64,000 nt of DNA, from NCBI GenBank assembly GCA_012798135.1, contig JAAZNU010000039.1, forward strand, positions 186,001-250,000. Reading direction: 5' to 3'. Both the position numbers and the translations under genes were made by a program. The notes beneath the pieces were generated by a model, which saw only the letters and a program-made list of their open reading frames with translations, had not been told where the DNA came from and made no database searches. Each line of letters begins with the position of its first letter. Positions within the stretch are counted from its first letter, which is position 1. This document shows positions 1-9,135 of this stretch, piece after piece. Source of the DNA: Veillonellaceae bacterium (GTDB lineage Bacteria; Bacillota_C; Negativicutes; UBA1444).

Positions 1-715
1 CGCCATGAAAATTCTCCGCGACATTGACAGCATCCTGCCCGGTCATGGCATCGACAACCAACAAAACTTCGTGGGGCTTGATCAGGTTTTTAATGTTGGT
101 TAGTTCTTCCATCATGGCCGTATCAACGTGCAAACGTCCCGCCGTGTCGATAATGACCACATCGCGCAACTGCGACAGGGCCGTTTCACGAACGGACCGC
201 ACGACGGCCAATGGATTCGTTTCCCCCGCCACCGTCAGCACCGGAATATCCAATTGTTTTCCAAGAGTCTGCAATTGTTGCACGGCCGCCGGCCGGTACA
301 AGTCAGCGGCTACCAAGAGGGGTCGTTTGCCTTGTTTGGCAAACTGACGCGCCAGTTTTGCCGCCGTCGTCGTTTTACCCGAACCCTGCAGTCCCACCAT
401 CATTATGACAGTCGGCGGCTCCGACGCCATCGAAATGCCACGTTGCGCCCCGCCCATCATATCGGTCAATTCTTCATAAACGATCTTAACAACCTGTTGC
501 GCCGGGTTCAGGCTTTCCAAAACATCGTGCCCGACGGCTCTGGCTTTCACTCTGGCGACAAAATCTTTTACAACCTTGAAGTTTACGTCGGCTTCCAACA
601 AGGCCAGGCGAATTTCCCGCAAGCATTCATTGACGTCGGATTCGGATAAACGTCCCCGGCCCCGCAAATTTTTAAAGATTCCCTGTAAGCGATCCGCTAA
701 CCCTGAAAACAACAC
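1..715 (-). CDS. ffh: Signal recognition particle GTPase Ffh, 3' end outside window
   Basis: SRP54-type GTPase that, with the SRP RNA, binds signal sequences on nascent chains and docks on FtsY at the membrane. The frame runs off the left edge, so about 238 residues remain: the N domain (start LFSGLADRLQGIFKNLRG) and most of the G domain. The G1 loop GLQGSGKTT, the DLYRPAAVQQL segment and the DTAGRLH motif are visible. The Met-rich M domain is missing only because of the window edge. I place the start at a GTG whose first base is the last base of the ylxM stop (TAGTG), which implies translational coupling to ylxM. The N-terminus matches family starts well. Very sure of the family. Confidence 0.96.
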   Translation of the reverse strand, partial: MLFSGLADRLQGIFKNLRGRGRLSESDVNECLREIRLALLEADVNFKVVKDFVARVKARAVGHDVLESLNPAQQVVKIVYEELTDMMGGAQRGISMASEPPTVIMMVGLQGSGKTTTAAKLARQFAKQGKRPLLVAADLYRPAAVQQLQTLGKQLDIPVLTVAGETNPLAVVRSVRETALSQLRDVVIIDTAGRLHVDTAMMEELTNIKNLIKPHEVLLVVDAMTGQDAVNVAENFHG

Positions 716-1074
716 TATTCCGTTCCCACCTCTTGCTCGAGAAGTGCGTCGATTTCTTGAAGCGCCTGCGAAACCTTCGGCGAAGCTTGTTCCGCGTTCG
801 ACTCCTGCAACAGGCTTTTAGCTCTGTTCAGTCGTTCCGTAAGTTCCGCTTCCTGTTGCAACAGCTTGAGCCTCTTCTCGTATTCTTCCAGCATTTCCTC
901 AGAACGGCGCAAAATATCATTGACAGCTTGCCGGGATACCCCGAAATCGGCGGCAATCTCGCCCAGCGACCAGTCCTGGAGAAAATGAAGTTCCAGGCAT
1001 TTCTGCTGCCGTTCGGTCAGCAACAATCCATAATGATCATACAAACGGCCGACCCGAATTATCTTTTCAAGCAT
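715..1074 (-). CDS. ylxM: YlxM, SRP-associated helix-turn-helix protein
   Basis: Small UPF0122 protein encoded next to ffh in Firmicutes and Mollicutes and linked to the SRP pathway. It has a sigma-region-4-like helix-turn-helix (LGEIAADFGVSRQAVNDILRR) followed by a charged helical tail. I start it at the ATG at 1074 (MLEKIIRVGRL, 119 residues), which matches the family N-terminus. An in-frame ATG six codons upstream lies inside the -10 hexamer of a consensus promoter, so it could not be in the transcript. The -10 element ends 6 nt before the A of the chosen ATG, so the mRNA is probably leaderless, and no Shine-Dalgarno sequence is present. It is coupled to ffh by a one-base overlap. Confidence 0.93.
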   Translation of the reverse strand: MLEKIIRVGRLYDHYGLLLTERQQKCLELHFLQDWSLGEIAADFGVSRQAVNDILRRSEEMLEEYEKRLKLLQQEAELTERLNRAKSLLQESNAEQASPKVSQALQEIDALLEQEVGTE

Positions 1075-1080
1075 GAATTG

Positions 1081-1109
1081 ATTATACGGCATTCGATCGT
1101 CGCTGTCAA
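1081..1109 (-). promoter_or_regulatory. Consensus sigma-A promoter of ylxM-ffh
   Basis: On the minus strand, TTGACA (1109-1104), a 17-nt spacer and TATAAT (1086-1081): a perfect match to the vegetative consensus. The predicted start, about 7 nt downstream, falls on the A of the ylxM ATG at 1074. The remaining intergenic DNA up to 1352 shows no gene with a ribosome site and no convincing terminator, only a 12-bp palindrome around an EcoRI-type core at 1192-1203. Confidence 0.85.
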
Positions 1110-1352
1110 GGTTTTTACCTTTACATCAATGCCTGCATTATCTGCTTGCATCACATTGAAACTTCAAACCGTAAAATACACAGGCGAATTCGCCTTCAAG
1201 TTCCAGATGCAATGCAATCTCGCAAATTAACCGATAGACTCTCTGAAGTATAAATCCAAAATTCCAATTGGATAGTCTGGCTATATTAGGTATTTTTATA
1301 GGTACACTCTCAAATAAAAGCTAAAACGGCATAGTGGATTAGACGCGCCATA

Positions 1353-2609
1353 TCATTCGGAAACAAAAATTCCCGCCATTTTAAGCGCCGCCCGCAATAA
1401 CAAATTGATTCCCGTCTGCAGTTGCTCATAGTCGGTCCACTCTTCCGGACAGTGACTTCTGCCGTCGCGACTGGGCACAAATATCAGCCCTACTTCAGTC
1501 AGCCCAGCCATGATCATTGCATCGTGACCGGCGCCGCTCTGCATTCGTTGTGCGGTGATTCCACAGTTGCGGGATTCTTCCTCCAGAATTTTTAACACTG
1601 TTGCGGAAAGCACGGTTGGTTGAACTGAAAGGATGGGCGTGATTCGAACGGAAATCCCCGAATATCGATATGGCAGATCGTGTACCGCCTTCTGCAACGC
1701 CGTGCTGATTTTTCGAATAGTGACGGCGGCTGTGGAGCGGATATCCACGGAAAAAACTACTTTCCCCGGCACGATATTACCGGCGTCCGGCCAGACCTGA
1801 AGGCTGCCGACAGTCGCCACTGTACCGGCGCCGGCTTGTTTGCCCAGGCGATAAATCTCCTGCACAATTGCGGCAGCCGCCACCAACGCATCGGCGCGCA
1901 TATCCATAGGAGTTGTGCCGGCATGATCCGGCCTTCCCAGTATCTCGATTTCCCACTGGTCAATCCCAACCACCGTTTCCACCAGGCCGACGTCAATTTT
2001 TGCTTTCTCCAGAATCGGCCCCTGTTCAATATGCAGCTCAAAAAATGCCTTAATTTCATCGGCATGGCGAAACGCGGTTCCAATATTCGCCGGATCAAAT
2101 CCAAACTCCCGCATTGCCGTCGCAACATTGATCCCGTCGCGGTCACGCAAATTTTGTAGTTCGGCAGAAGAAACTTTCCCCAGCATCGCCCGGCTACCGA
2201 ACAAGCCGGCGCCAAACCGGCCTCCTTCTTCTTCAATCATGGCCACAAATTCGAACGGATATTCGGTAACAAGCCGATTTGCATCGAGAATCCTGGCAAT
2301 CTCGAGACCGGCAACAACGCCGGCCGGTCCGTCGAAAGCACCACCGTTCCTAACGGAGTCAAAATGCGAACCGATCATGACAACCGGCGCACCAACCCGA
2401 CGGCCTTCCCGGCGGCCGATAATGGTGCCGGCGGCGTCTTCCCGGATTTGCAAATGGCTGGCAGACATCTGCCGCTTTATGTATTCCCGGGCCAGGCGGT
2501 CTTCCGTAGTGAACGAAAATCGGCTGACTCCCTGCCCAGGGGACGAAGTAAACCGGGCCAGGGCCTCAATATCCCGTTGAATACGTTGGCGATCCGATAA
2601 AAGCTGCAT
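1353..2609 (-). CDS. M20-family amidohydrolase (N-carbamoyl-amino acid hydrolase / allantoate amidohydrolase type)
   Basis: Zn-dependent hydrolase of the AllC/AmaB (hydantoinase/carbamoylase) branch of M20 peptidases, 418 residues. These enzymes cleave carbamoyl or ureido groups from amino acids or allantoate. Visible motifs are GSHFDSVRNGGAFDGPAGV (metal ligands), EEEGGRFG, HIEQGP, and SGAGHDA near the C-terminus. The start chosen is the ATG at 2609, with AGAGG about 9 nt upstream. A TTG six codons earlier lies in that ribosome site. It follows the ferredoxin-nitroreductase gene closely, suggesting co-transcription. Substrate cannot be fixed from sequence; carbamoyl-amino acids or other ureides are the best guess. 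Together with the next two genes it separates ylxM-ffh from ftsY. Confidence 0.88.
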   Translation of the reverse strand: MQLLSDRQRIQRDIEALARFTSSPGQGVSRFSFTTEDRLAREYIKRQMSASHLQIREDAAGTIIGRREGRRVGAPVVMIGSHFDSVRNGGAFDGPAGVVAGLEIARILDANRLVTEYPFEFVAMIEEEGGRFGAGLFGSRAMLGKVSSAELQNLRDRDGINVATAMREFGFDPANIGTAFRHADEIKAFFELHIEQGPILEKAKIDVGLVETVVGIDQWEIEILGRPDHAGTTPMDMRADALVAAAAIVQEIYRLGKQAGAGTVATVGSLQVWPDAGNIVPGKVVFSVDIRSTAAVTIRKISTALQKAVHDLPYRYSGISVRITPILSVQPTVLSATVLKILEEESRNCGITAQRMQSGAGHDAMIMAGLTEVGLIFVPSRDGRSHCPEEWTDYEQLQTGINLLLRAALKMAGIFVSE

Positions 2610-2633
2610 TACATTAATCCTCTCCAAACAGCA

Positions 2634-3452
2634 TCAACGAATGACTACATCCAAGGGATTGCGTTCCACCAATCGCTGATACCGATATTGGGGTATACCC
2701 AACATGATGGCGCCGGCAATTGCCTTGCCGGCCGGCAGATCCAACAATGCCAGCAGCGGTTGACAATTCGCAAATGCCGCCATTTCAAAGAATCCGGCCC
2801 AACAGCTTCCCAACCCGGCTGATGGTGCATACAGTTCGGCATACGTTAGAGCGTAACGTCCATTATCTCGGCCGATTGGATTGCGGCTGTCATATAGCGC
2901 CAGCACCAGGTTCGGCGCTCCCCTGAGTACAATATCATATCCGGTATCACGATAAATTTTCACGATACCGGCATAAGGCTTCACCCAGGCGACTTCCTGG
3001 CGGAGTTGTTCTTCCAGCCATTCGATGACGATTTCAGTGATTTTTCTCAAAACAGTGCGCTCGGAAAGGACAAGAAATGATACACCCTGCGAATTACCGC
3101 CGGAAGGAGCAAACCGCGCCACATCCAACACTTTCAGCATGTCCCGGTGGGGAACGGCGTCCGCTTTGTAACTTCTAATTGAGCGTCGGCTTCGTAAAAA
3201 CCGTTCCGCAGTCGCCGCATCCACGTTGGGCAACTTCGACACGTCGACCTGACTGGATAGAGGATTGGCGGTATGGTCCATTGCGGCCTGCGGGCAGATG
3301 GCCACACAATGTCCGCAACGAATACAGGCCTTGTCCCAGATCAAGGTCGGGCCTTGTTCCCGCTCCTGAATGATGCCGGAAGGACAAACCTTCGCACACA
3401 ACCCGCACCGCGTACACTTCTCCAAATCCACCTTTATTCTTACCCGCTCCAT
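2634..3452 (-). CDS. Ferredoxin-nitroreductase fusion protein
   Basis: A 272-residue fusion. The N-terminal ferredoxin domain has two CxxCxxCxxxCP clusters (Cys13/16/19/23 and Cys43/46/49/53) for two [4Fe-4S] centres. A nitroreductase (FMN) domain follows from about residue 85, with the typical RRSIRSYK start, RFAPSGGNSQ, and a C-terminal GIPQYRYQRLVERNP segment. Such fusions are common in strict anaerobes and are thought to reduce small organic substrates with electrons from the clusters onto flavin; substrates are mostly unknown. The ATG follows a GGGGG-rich ribosome site. It lies between the secreted-protein gene and the M20 hydrolase on the same strand, probably one transcript. Family is certain, role inferred. 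Confidence 0.92.
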   Translation of the reverse strand: MERVRIKVDLEKCTRCGLCAKVCPSGIIQEREQGPTLIWDKACIRCGHCVAICPQAAMDHTANPLSSQVDVSKLPNVDAATAERFLRSRRSIRSYKADAVPHRDMLKVLDVARFAPSGGNSQGVSFLVLSERTVLRKITEIVIEWLEEQLRQEVAWVKPYAGIVKIYRDTGYDIVLRGAPNLVLALYDSRNPIGRDNGRYALTYAELYAPSAGLGSCWAGFFEMAAFANCQPLLALLDLPAGKAIAGAIMLGIPQYRYQRLVERNPLDVVIR

Positions 3453-3500
3453 CGTTTATAACACCCCCAACATATTCGCCAACTCCAGGCTTTACCGAAC

Positions 3501-4115
3501 TCATTTCCATTTCAGCGTTGTCGCCATTTGCCGAAACTGCTGCGCCCAAAACTGTCGATCGCTGTCAGGTGAAAACAACCCCAATGCGAACAGCCGATCT
3601 TGATACATAAATACATATACGGTCGCGGCCATCGGCAACGGAACTTTTTCGGTCATGATCAGGCGCGCCGATATTGCAGGTACGTTGCGCCCGCCCAGAG
3701 GCGCCTTTTTCGGCGTTGACCATTCCAATATCTTGCCTCCGTTATCCGCAAGGCTTTTTTCCAAAAGCGGGCGGGCCAGTTCTCCCAGTACTTGCGGGTT
3801 GGCTTCAGCAACTCCAAATAACATCGCCGCTACTCCCAGGTTTTGTTCCATTTTATAGGAGACTAGGCGAGCATAGTGCCAAGTATCTGTGGAGAAGCCC
3901 ACCAGATCGTATTGGATTCCGGCATTGGGTTGATTTTCCAATCCTTTTGCCGCTTTGGCCTCCAACCAGTCCGGCAGGCCGAACGAACCTATTCCGGCAA
4001 CCTCAAGGGTTCCTCCTGCTTCCGCCCAAACAACATTGCCGGTTTTAAAAGCGTTTCCCGCCAAAATCAGTAACAACAGCCACAAAATTACTTTGCCGCG
4101 TATTCTTGTTTTCAC
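3501..4115 (-). CDS. Secreted or lipoprotein-like protein of unknown function
   Basis: About 204 residues from a GTG at 4115, preceded by GAGGTG at good distance. A longer open frame upstream would read through the ftsY terminator and has no ribosome site. The N-terminus is a classic signal peptide: KTRIRGK, a Leu-rich core (VILWLLLLILAGNAF), then VVWAEAG as a likely cleavage site. The mature part contains aromatic-rich beta-like stretches and ends FRQMATTLKWK. I do not recognise the family. The placement of residues around LFALGLFSPDSDRQFWAQQ resembles small exported proteins of Negativicutes, but that is only an impression. Extracytoplasmic location is the only supported statement. Confidence 0.75.
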   Translation of the reverse strand: MKTRIRGKVILWLLLLILAGNAFKTGNVVWAEAGGTLEVAGIGSFGLPDWLEAKAAKGLENQPNAGIQYDLVGFSTDTWHYARLVSYKMEQNLGVAAMLFGVAEANPQVLGELARPLLEKSLADNGGKILEWSTPKKAPLGGRNVPAISARLIMTEKVPLPMAATVYVFMYQDRLFALGLFSPDSDRQFWAQQFRQMATTLKWK

Positions 4116-4148
4116 TCTGTTACACCTCGTTTTTCGCGTGTTAACCTG

Positions 4149-4180
4149 AAAAAGAAGCCCTCCGGCATAGGCCGAAGGGA
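4149..4180 (-). terminator. Terminator after ftsY
   Basis: Stem CCCTTCGG / CCGGAGGG (one wobble pair) with a short loop followed on the minus strand by CTTCTTTTT, 10-40 nt after the ftsY stop. Confidence 0.75.
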
Positions 4181-4189
4181 AAGCTTGCA

Positions 4190-5104
4190 TCATCTGTCAT
4201 GGAGCAAGGCATGAGCGTATGCTGCGGCGTCAAAGGGGGCAAAATCGGCTTTTTGTTCGCCCAGTCCCACCCAGCGAACTGGCACGCCCAGTTCCGTCCG
4301 GATGGAAATGGCGAATCCGCCTTTCGCGGTGCCTTCCAGTTTGGTCAGAATGACGCCGGTCAATTCGGTCGCCTCATTGAATATCTTAGCCTGCAGCAGT
4401 GCGTTCTGACCCGTAACGGCATCCAAAACCAGCAAGGTCTCCTGCGGCGCTGCCGGCAACTCGCGTTGAATCACGCGGCGAATTTTTTTGAGTTCTTCCA
4501 TCAGATTGGCTTTGGTATGTAAGCGTCCTGCAGTGTCGACAAGCAGGATGTCTGTCTTGCGCGCTTTGGCGGCCAAAACCGCATCGTACACCACCGCCGC
4601 CGGATCGGAGCCTTCGGCGTGGCAAACGATGTCCGCACCGGTGCGCTGTGCCCAAAGCGTCAGTTGTTCAGCGGCAGCTGCCCGAAAAGTATCCGCTGCC
4701 GCCACTAAGACGGTTTTACCTTGCATTTTGTAATAATGAGCCAGTTTGCCGATGGATGTCGTCTTGCCAGAGCCATTGACGCCGACGATCAGGATGACAT
4801 GCGGCTGACCCGGCTGGATCGGCGGCATCTCAGAGCCACGCATCAGGGAAGCAATCTCCTGCTCCAGCACCGGCAACAAGTCCGCCGGGTTTTGCAAGCG
4901 CTTTTCGTTCGCGATTTGACGGATGGCCGCGATCAGGCGCCGGGCCACACCGGCGCCGCTATCCGACATGATCAAAGTCGCTTCCAGATCATCGTAAAAA
5001 TCATCATCCAGCGCGACGGTTCCGCCAATCAGGCTTGTTAATTTTTCGGCCAGACTCCGGCGGCTTTTTTCGAGACTGTTTTTCAGAGAATCAAAAAGTC
5101 CCAC
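4190..5104 (-). CDS. ftsY: Signal recognition particle receptor FtsY
   Basis: SRP receptor GTPase that pairs with Ffh at the membrane, 304 residues. It has a very short A region, an NG domain starting [19 protein letters not shown]1 [49 protein letters not shown], and [13 protein letters not shown] near the end. This matches Bacillus-type FtsY length. The start is GTG with GAGGGG upstream; an overlapping ATG pair is in another frame. It sits directly after smc (28 nt), the usual smc-ftsY pairing. A hairpin terminator follows, so the three genes between here and ylxM are probably transcribed separately. Confidence 0.97.
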   Translation of the reverse strand: MGLFDSLKNSLEKSRRSLAEKLTSLIGGTVALDDDFYDDLEATLIMSDSGAGVARRLIAAIRQIANEKRLQNPADLLPVLEQEIASLMRGSEMPPIQPGQPHVILIVGVNGSGKTTSIGKLAHYYKMQGKTVLVAAADTFRAAAAEQLTLWAQRTGADIVCHAEGSDPAAVVYDAVLAAKARKTDILLVDTAGRLHTKANLMEELKKIRRVIQRELPAAPQETLLVLDAVTGQNALLQAKIFNEATELTGVILTKLEGTAKGGFAISIRTELGVPVRWVGLGEQKADFAPFDAAAYAHALLHDR

Positions 5105-5132
5105 GCATCATTCGCCCCTCTTCAGTTGGTTT

Positions 5133-8100
5133 CTATTCTTCCTTGAATTTTACGGATACCAGCCTGGACACGCCGGAATCTTCCATAGTGACCCCGTGCA
5201 GAATATCCGCGGCTTCCATCGTTCCCTTACGATGGGTAACAACAATAAACTGACTGTGTTGGGAATACTCGGTCAAAAATTCGCTGAATCGGCGAACATT
5301 TGCTTCATCCAGCGCCGAGTCGATTTCGTCGACTACGCAAAACGGCGCCGGCCGATACGCCAGAAACGCGAACAGGATCGAAATCACCGTGAGCGCCCGT
5401 TCGCCGCCGGACAGCAGAGCCAGGTTCTGCCGTCGTTTTCCCGGCGGTTGGACAAAAATCTCGACGCCGGATTCCAGTACATTATCCGCAGCCGACAGTT
5501 CCAAGATGGCACTGCCGCCGCCGAACAACCGCACAAAAATGTCGCTGAAATGGGCATTGATTTCGGTGAATCCGGCTGCGAACCGTTCCGCCATAGTCCG
5601 GTCGATATCTTCGATGATTTGTCGCAGTGACTTGACGGCCGCTTCCAGATCCGTAGCCTGATTCTGCAGGAATTCATAGCGATCGGCGGTCCGGCGGTAT
5701 TCCTCGACAGCCGCCGGGTTCACCGGGCCGATTTCCTGAATTTCCCGTTCGCAGAGCCGGGCTCGATTTTCGATTTCCTCGACCGGCGCTTGGATACGAT
5801 TCCGGGCGGCGTCCGCCAACGAAACATTAAACTGGGTTTCGATCTGCTCCCGGCAATTCTGCACTTCGAACTCATATTTGGCAACTTCCAACTGGAGCGT
5901 ATGAAGTGTATCCTCAAGATCGTGACAGCGTCGCTTCAAGTCGCGCAACAAACGGTCCATTTTCTGACTTTCCGACACCAGTTGCATTTTAGAGGCATAA
6001 AGGTCATTTCGGAATAGCCGGTACTGTTCATTTTTCGTCAGTAAATCCCGACGCTCAAACTCGGCGTCCTGCAATGACCATTCTGTTTCTTGCCGCTGAT
6101 CGGCAATTTTCTCGGCCTCAGCCTGCAAAATTTGTCGTTGTTGGTCAAGACGACCTTTTTCTTCAGCCTGGCGGTTCTGATCCGCCACAGCGTTTTCCCG
6201 GCGATGTCGAAAATCGTTCTGTCGGATCCGCAGCTCGGTAACGAGCTTGTCCTGCACTTCCCGTTCGGATTGCGTACGTGACAATTCCAGCTGCCACTCT
6301 TCGATTTTTCCTTTATTCTGCGTTTCCTGATCCTTCAATAATTCCAGACGTATTCGGATTTCTGCCGCTAATCGTTCTTGTTCCTGCCGTTGCACATTGG
6401 CTTGACGAATTTCCTGATGGCAGGTGTCAACCGCCAGACGGCATTTTTCTTCATCCTGCCGCCACCGGATTAGGCCGCGGCCAATATCATTTTTCTGGAA
6501 TTCATTTTGCGCCTGTTGGTCGCGATTGTCGCGCAGGTGCGCTTCATTTTTGGCGATCTTGTCCGACACCTGTTGCAGCAACTCTGCGACTTTTGCCAAT
6601 TGTTCCTCTAAGCCGCTAAGTTCGCGGGATAATTCATCAATTTCATTTTGCCGGCTCAGAAATCCCTGTTCTTTTTGCGAAGACCTGCCGCCGGTAATGG
6701 CTCCGCCCGGATTGATCAATTCACCGTCCAAGGTAACGATTCGCAGACGCTGTCCGCTGTCGCGCGACAAGCGCAACGCCGCATCCAGATCGGTGGCGAC
6801 GATGGTCCGTCCCAGTAGCATTTGCTTGAGCACCTGAAAACGGGGTTCCGTATCAACCAATGCCGAGGCCAAGCCTACTGCCCCGGGTGCGGCAGCTGCA
6901 GCAATTTCAAAATCGCGGGCGCCCTGCGCTCGGATGGACTCCAAAGGCAGAAAGGTGGCCCGACCCAAACGTCCTTCCTTGAGAAAATTAACGGCAGCCT
7001 TGGCCGTTCGTTCATCTTCCGTGACGATATTCTGCAAAGAGGCGCCCAGTGTCGTTTCAATGGCGGTCACATACGCGTCCGGCACACGCAAAAGTTGCGC
7101 TACCGCCCCCAATACGCCGCTACGCCACGTTTGCGTGCATTTGAGAACATTCCGGCTGCCAAAACTGAATCCTTCATAGGCGCTCTGCATGGAAGACAAA
7201 ACTTTACGTTTCGACAAATGTTCCTGCCGCCGGGCCGTAAGTTCCCGTTCCCGTTGTTGGTGCTGGCGCAGTTCCGCCGACATTTGCTCCGCGTCTTTTG
7301 ACAGGCTGATTTGCTGTTGCTGCAGCTGTTCCGACTGCTGCGCGCAGTCCTGATATTCGGTCTCCTTTGCCTTGCGCAATTCGTTTGCCGACCGTGATTC
7401 TGCCGAAAGAGATTCCAACTCACGGGCCAACCGTACTTTTTGCTGTTCCAGCCTTTCCATCTCGCGTTCGGCCTGCCGGAGATTATTGCGTTCGTCCACA
7501 ACGACCTGCAGTTGGTCAAAGGCCAAATCCCGAGCCTCGTGAATTTGCTGTTCCAAAGTTTTTATGGACTGTGTCTGCGCAGACAAGATTGCGGAAGCCG
7601 ACTGGAGTTCCTTATCCAATTTATCTTCTTCCGCTTGCAAGGATACCAATTTTTGTTCGCAATCCGCCAGTGTACCGGTCAAAAGTTCCTGACGTTCGGT
7701 CAAGCGTTGTTCTTCGCTGGACAGTTGCGCCTGGCGCTGGACAAGATGTTCCATTCGTTCCCTGCCAAGCTGCAGAAGGCCGTCGGCTTTTTGCAAAGCT
7801 AAGCTGCCCGTTGCCAGAACCCGGTCGTAATACAATAGCTGTTCGTCGGTATTGGCAAGTTCGGCCCCCAACAGTTCCCGTTCGCTTTCGGCCACTGACA
7901 AGCGGGTAGTTGCGGCAATGGCTTCATCCGACATCTTCTTTTCCTCTGCCGCCAACCGTGTCAGCTGCTCCTGGGCCAAGTCATACCGGTTGATAAACAA
8001 GGTTGTCTTGCATTGGACAAATTGGGAATACAGCTTATTATACCGGCTGGTTTTCTCGGCGCTTTCCCGCAGGGGCTCAATCTGCGTCTCGATTTCCGCC

Positions 8101-8684
8101 ACGATATCCCGAACACGGGTGAGATTCTGCTCGGTATCCTCCAGCTTGCGTACGGCGTCTTTGCGGCGCTGCTTGAAGCGAGCGATGCCAATGACTTCTT
8201 CAAATAGCAGCCGGCGTTCTTCCGGTTTGCTGTTAAGGATCTCGTCAATCTTGTTCTGACTGATCACCGCCATGGATTCCCGGCCCAAACCGGTCCCGGC
8301 CAACAATTCCTGCAAATCTTTGAGACGGCAATGCGATTTATTGATATAATACTCACTCTCGCCGGAACGAAAAACCCGGCGTGTCACCGTCACTTCGCCA
8401 AAATCAAGCGGCAACAACGCATCATAATTGTCAAAGGTGAGCGATACTTCGGCAAAACCCAGCGGCCTACGTTGCGTCGTTCCGGAAAAAATCACGTCTT
8501 CCATTTTGGCGCCACGCAAATTCCGAATGCTTTGTTCGCCCAGCGCCCACCGGATAGCATCGGATAAATTGCTCTTGCCGCTGCCGTTAGGACCGACAAT
8601 GGCATTGATTCCGGGACTGAACTCAAGTTCGGTCTTATCGGCGAACGACTTAAAGCCAAAGACCTCGAACTTCTTGAGAAGCAA
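5133..8684 (-). CDS. smc: Chromosome partition protein Smc
   Basis: Bacterial condensin ATPase, 1183 residues, the normal full length. Walker A GPNGSGKS is at residues 31-38, and the Q-loop region reads VISQNKIDEILNSKPEERR. Two long coiled coils flank a hinge around residues 490-680 (the Gly-rich GGAITGGRSS element lies just after the hinge). The C-terminal signature LLSGGERALT is followed by Walker B CVVDEIDSALDEANV. The start is a TTG giving MLLKKFEVFGFKSF, which aligns with the family start; no other in-frame start exists before an upstream stop. It acts with ScpA/ScpB on the nucleoid. The spoVS terminator ends about 90 nt upstream, so smc needs its own promoter, which I could not define confidently. 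Confidence 0.98.
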   Translation of the reverse strand: MLLKKFEVFGFKSFADKTELEFSPGINAIVGPNGSGKSNLSDAIRWALGEQSIRNLRGAKMEDVIFSGTTQRRPLGFAEVSLTFDNYDALLPLDFGEVTVTRRVFRSGESEYYINKSHCRLKDLQELLAGTGLGRESMAVISQNKIDEILNSKPEERRLLFEEVIGIARFKQRRKDAVRKLEDTEQNLTRVRDIVAEIETQIEPLRESAEKTSRYNKLYSQFVQCKTTLFINRYDLAQEQLTRLAAEEKKMSDEAIAATTRLSVAESERELLGAELANTDEQLLYYDRVLATGSLALQKADGLLQLGRERMEHLVQRQAQLSSEEQRLTERQELLTGTLADCEQKLVSLQAEEDKLDKELQSASAILSAQTQSIKTLEQQIHEARDLAFDQLQVVVDERNNLRQAEREMERLEQQKVRLARELESLSAESRSANELRKAKETEYQDCAQQSEQLQQQQISLSKDAEQMSAELRQHQQRERELTARRQEHLSKRKVLSSMQSAYEGFSFGSRNVLKCTQTWRSGVLGAVAQLLRVPDAYVTAIETTLGASLQNIVTEDERTAKAAVNFLKEGRLGRATFLPLESIRAQGARDFEIAAAAAPGAVGLASALVDTEPRFQVLKQMLLGRTIVATDLDAALRLSRDSGQRLRIVTLDGELINPGGAITGGRSSQKEQGFLSRQNEIDELSRELSGLEEQLAKVAELLQQVSDKIAKNEAHLRDNRDQQAQNEFQKNDIGRGLIRWRQDEEKCRLAVDTCHQEIRQANVQRQEQERLAAEIRIRLELLKDQETQNKGKIEEWQLELSRTQSEREVQDKLVTELRIRQNDFRHRRENAVADQNRQAEEKGRLDQQRQILQAEAEKIADQRQETEWSLQDAEFERRDLLTKNEQYRLFRNDLYASKMQLVSESQKMDRLLRDLKRRCHDLEDTLHTLQLEVAKYEFEVQNCREQIETQFNVSLADAARNRIQAPVEEIENRARLCEREIQEIGPVNPAAVEEYRRTADRYEFLQNQATDLEAAVKSLRQIIEDIDRTMAERFAAGFTEINAHFSDIFVRLFGGGSAILELSAADNVLESGVEIFVQPPGKRRQNLALLSGGERALTVISILFAFLAYRPAPFCVVDEIDSALDEANVRRFSEFLTEYSQHSQFIVVTHRKGTMEAADILHGVTMEDSGVSRLVSVKFKEE

Positions 8685-8776
8685 ACCATCACATCCAGTC
8701 TTTCATTTCATAGTCAAACCGTCGTGAAAATCAAATCACAACAAAAAAATTTTAACACGAGAATCTTTGCAATACA

Positions 8777-8813
8777 AATAAAACCTGTCCGTCAGGCAGT
8801 GCGGACAGGTTTC
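8777..8813 (-). terminator. Terminator after spoVS
   Basis: Perfect 11-bp stem AAACCTGTCCG / CGGACAGGTTT around a 10-nt loop, followed on the minus strand by TTTTATTTG. It separates spoVS from smc. Confidence 0.85.
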
Positions 8814-8833
8814 TCATCGAATTGCTACAGCCG

Positions 8834-9094
8834 TTATCGTGGTTCAACCCGAAAATGCAACGCGGTTTTTTCCTGACCATCAATTTCGATTTCGGCAAAT
8901 GACGGGATGGCCACCAGATTAATCCCCGCCGGCGCCAAATAACCCCGGGCAATCGCTATCGCTTTCATGGACTGATTGACAGCGCCCGCTCCCACCGCCT
9001 GCATATCCGCCGAACCTTGCTCGCGTATTACTGCCGCCAACGCACCGGCCACCGACTTGGGATTGGAAGCTGCGGACACTTTCAACACAGGCAT
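8834..9094 (-). CDS. spoVS: Stage V sporulation protein S (SpoVS)
   Basis: 86 residues, exactly the length of Bacillus SpoVS, a small Alba-fold-like protein needed for late spore development in Bacillus and widespread in Firmicutes and other phyla. The conserved text (LKVSAASNPKSVAGALAAVIR, GAGAVNQSMKAIAIARGYL) covers the whole protein. The ATG has an ideal AAAGGAGG ribosome site 7 nt upstream. It is monocistronic: a terminator lies on each side (rnc terminator upstream, its own downstream). A candidate sigma-H promoter precedes it, which fits the known regulation of the Bacillus gene. Its presence supports a spore-forming host. Confidence 0.95.
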   Translation of the reverse strand: MPVLKVSAASNPKSVAGALAAVIREQGSADMQAVGAGAVNQSMKAIAIARGYLAPAGINLVAIPSFAEIEIDGQEKTALHFRVEPR

Positions 9095-9135
9095 GATTGA
9101 ACCTCCTTTGCAGACCTATATTTTTCTTTCATTAC

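Noticed and set aside
1111..1352. Small gene in the gap between ylxM and the M20 hydrolase
   Set aside because: Short frames lack ribosome sites and typical codon use; only A/T-rich sequence and short palindromes seen.
8685..8776. smc promoter (TTGATT-16-TATGAA)
   Set aside because: Match and spacing too weak to report as a feature.
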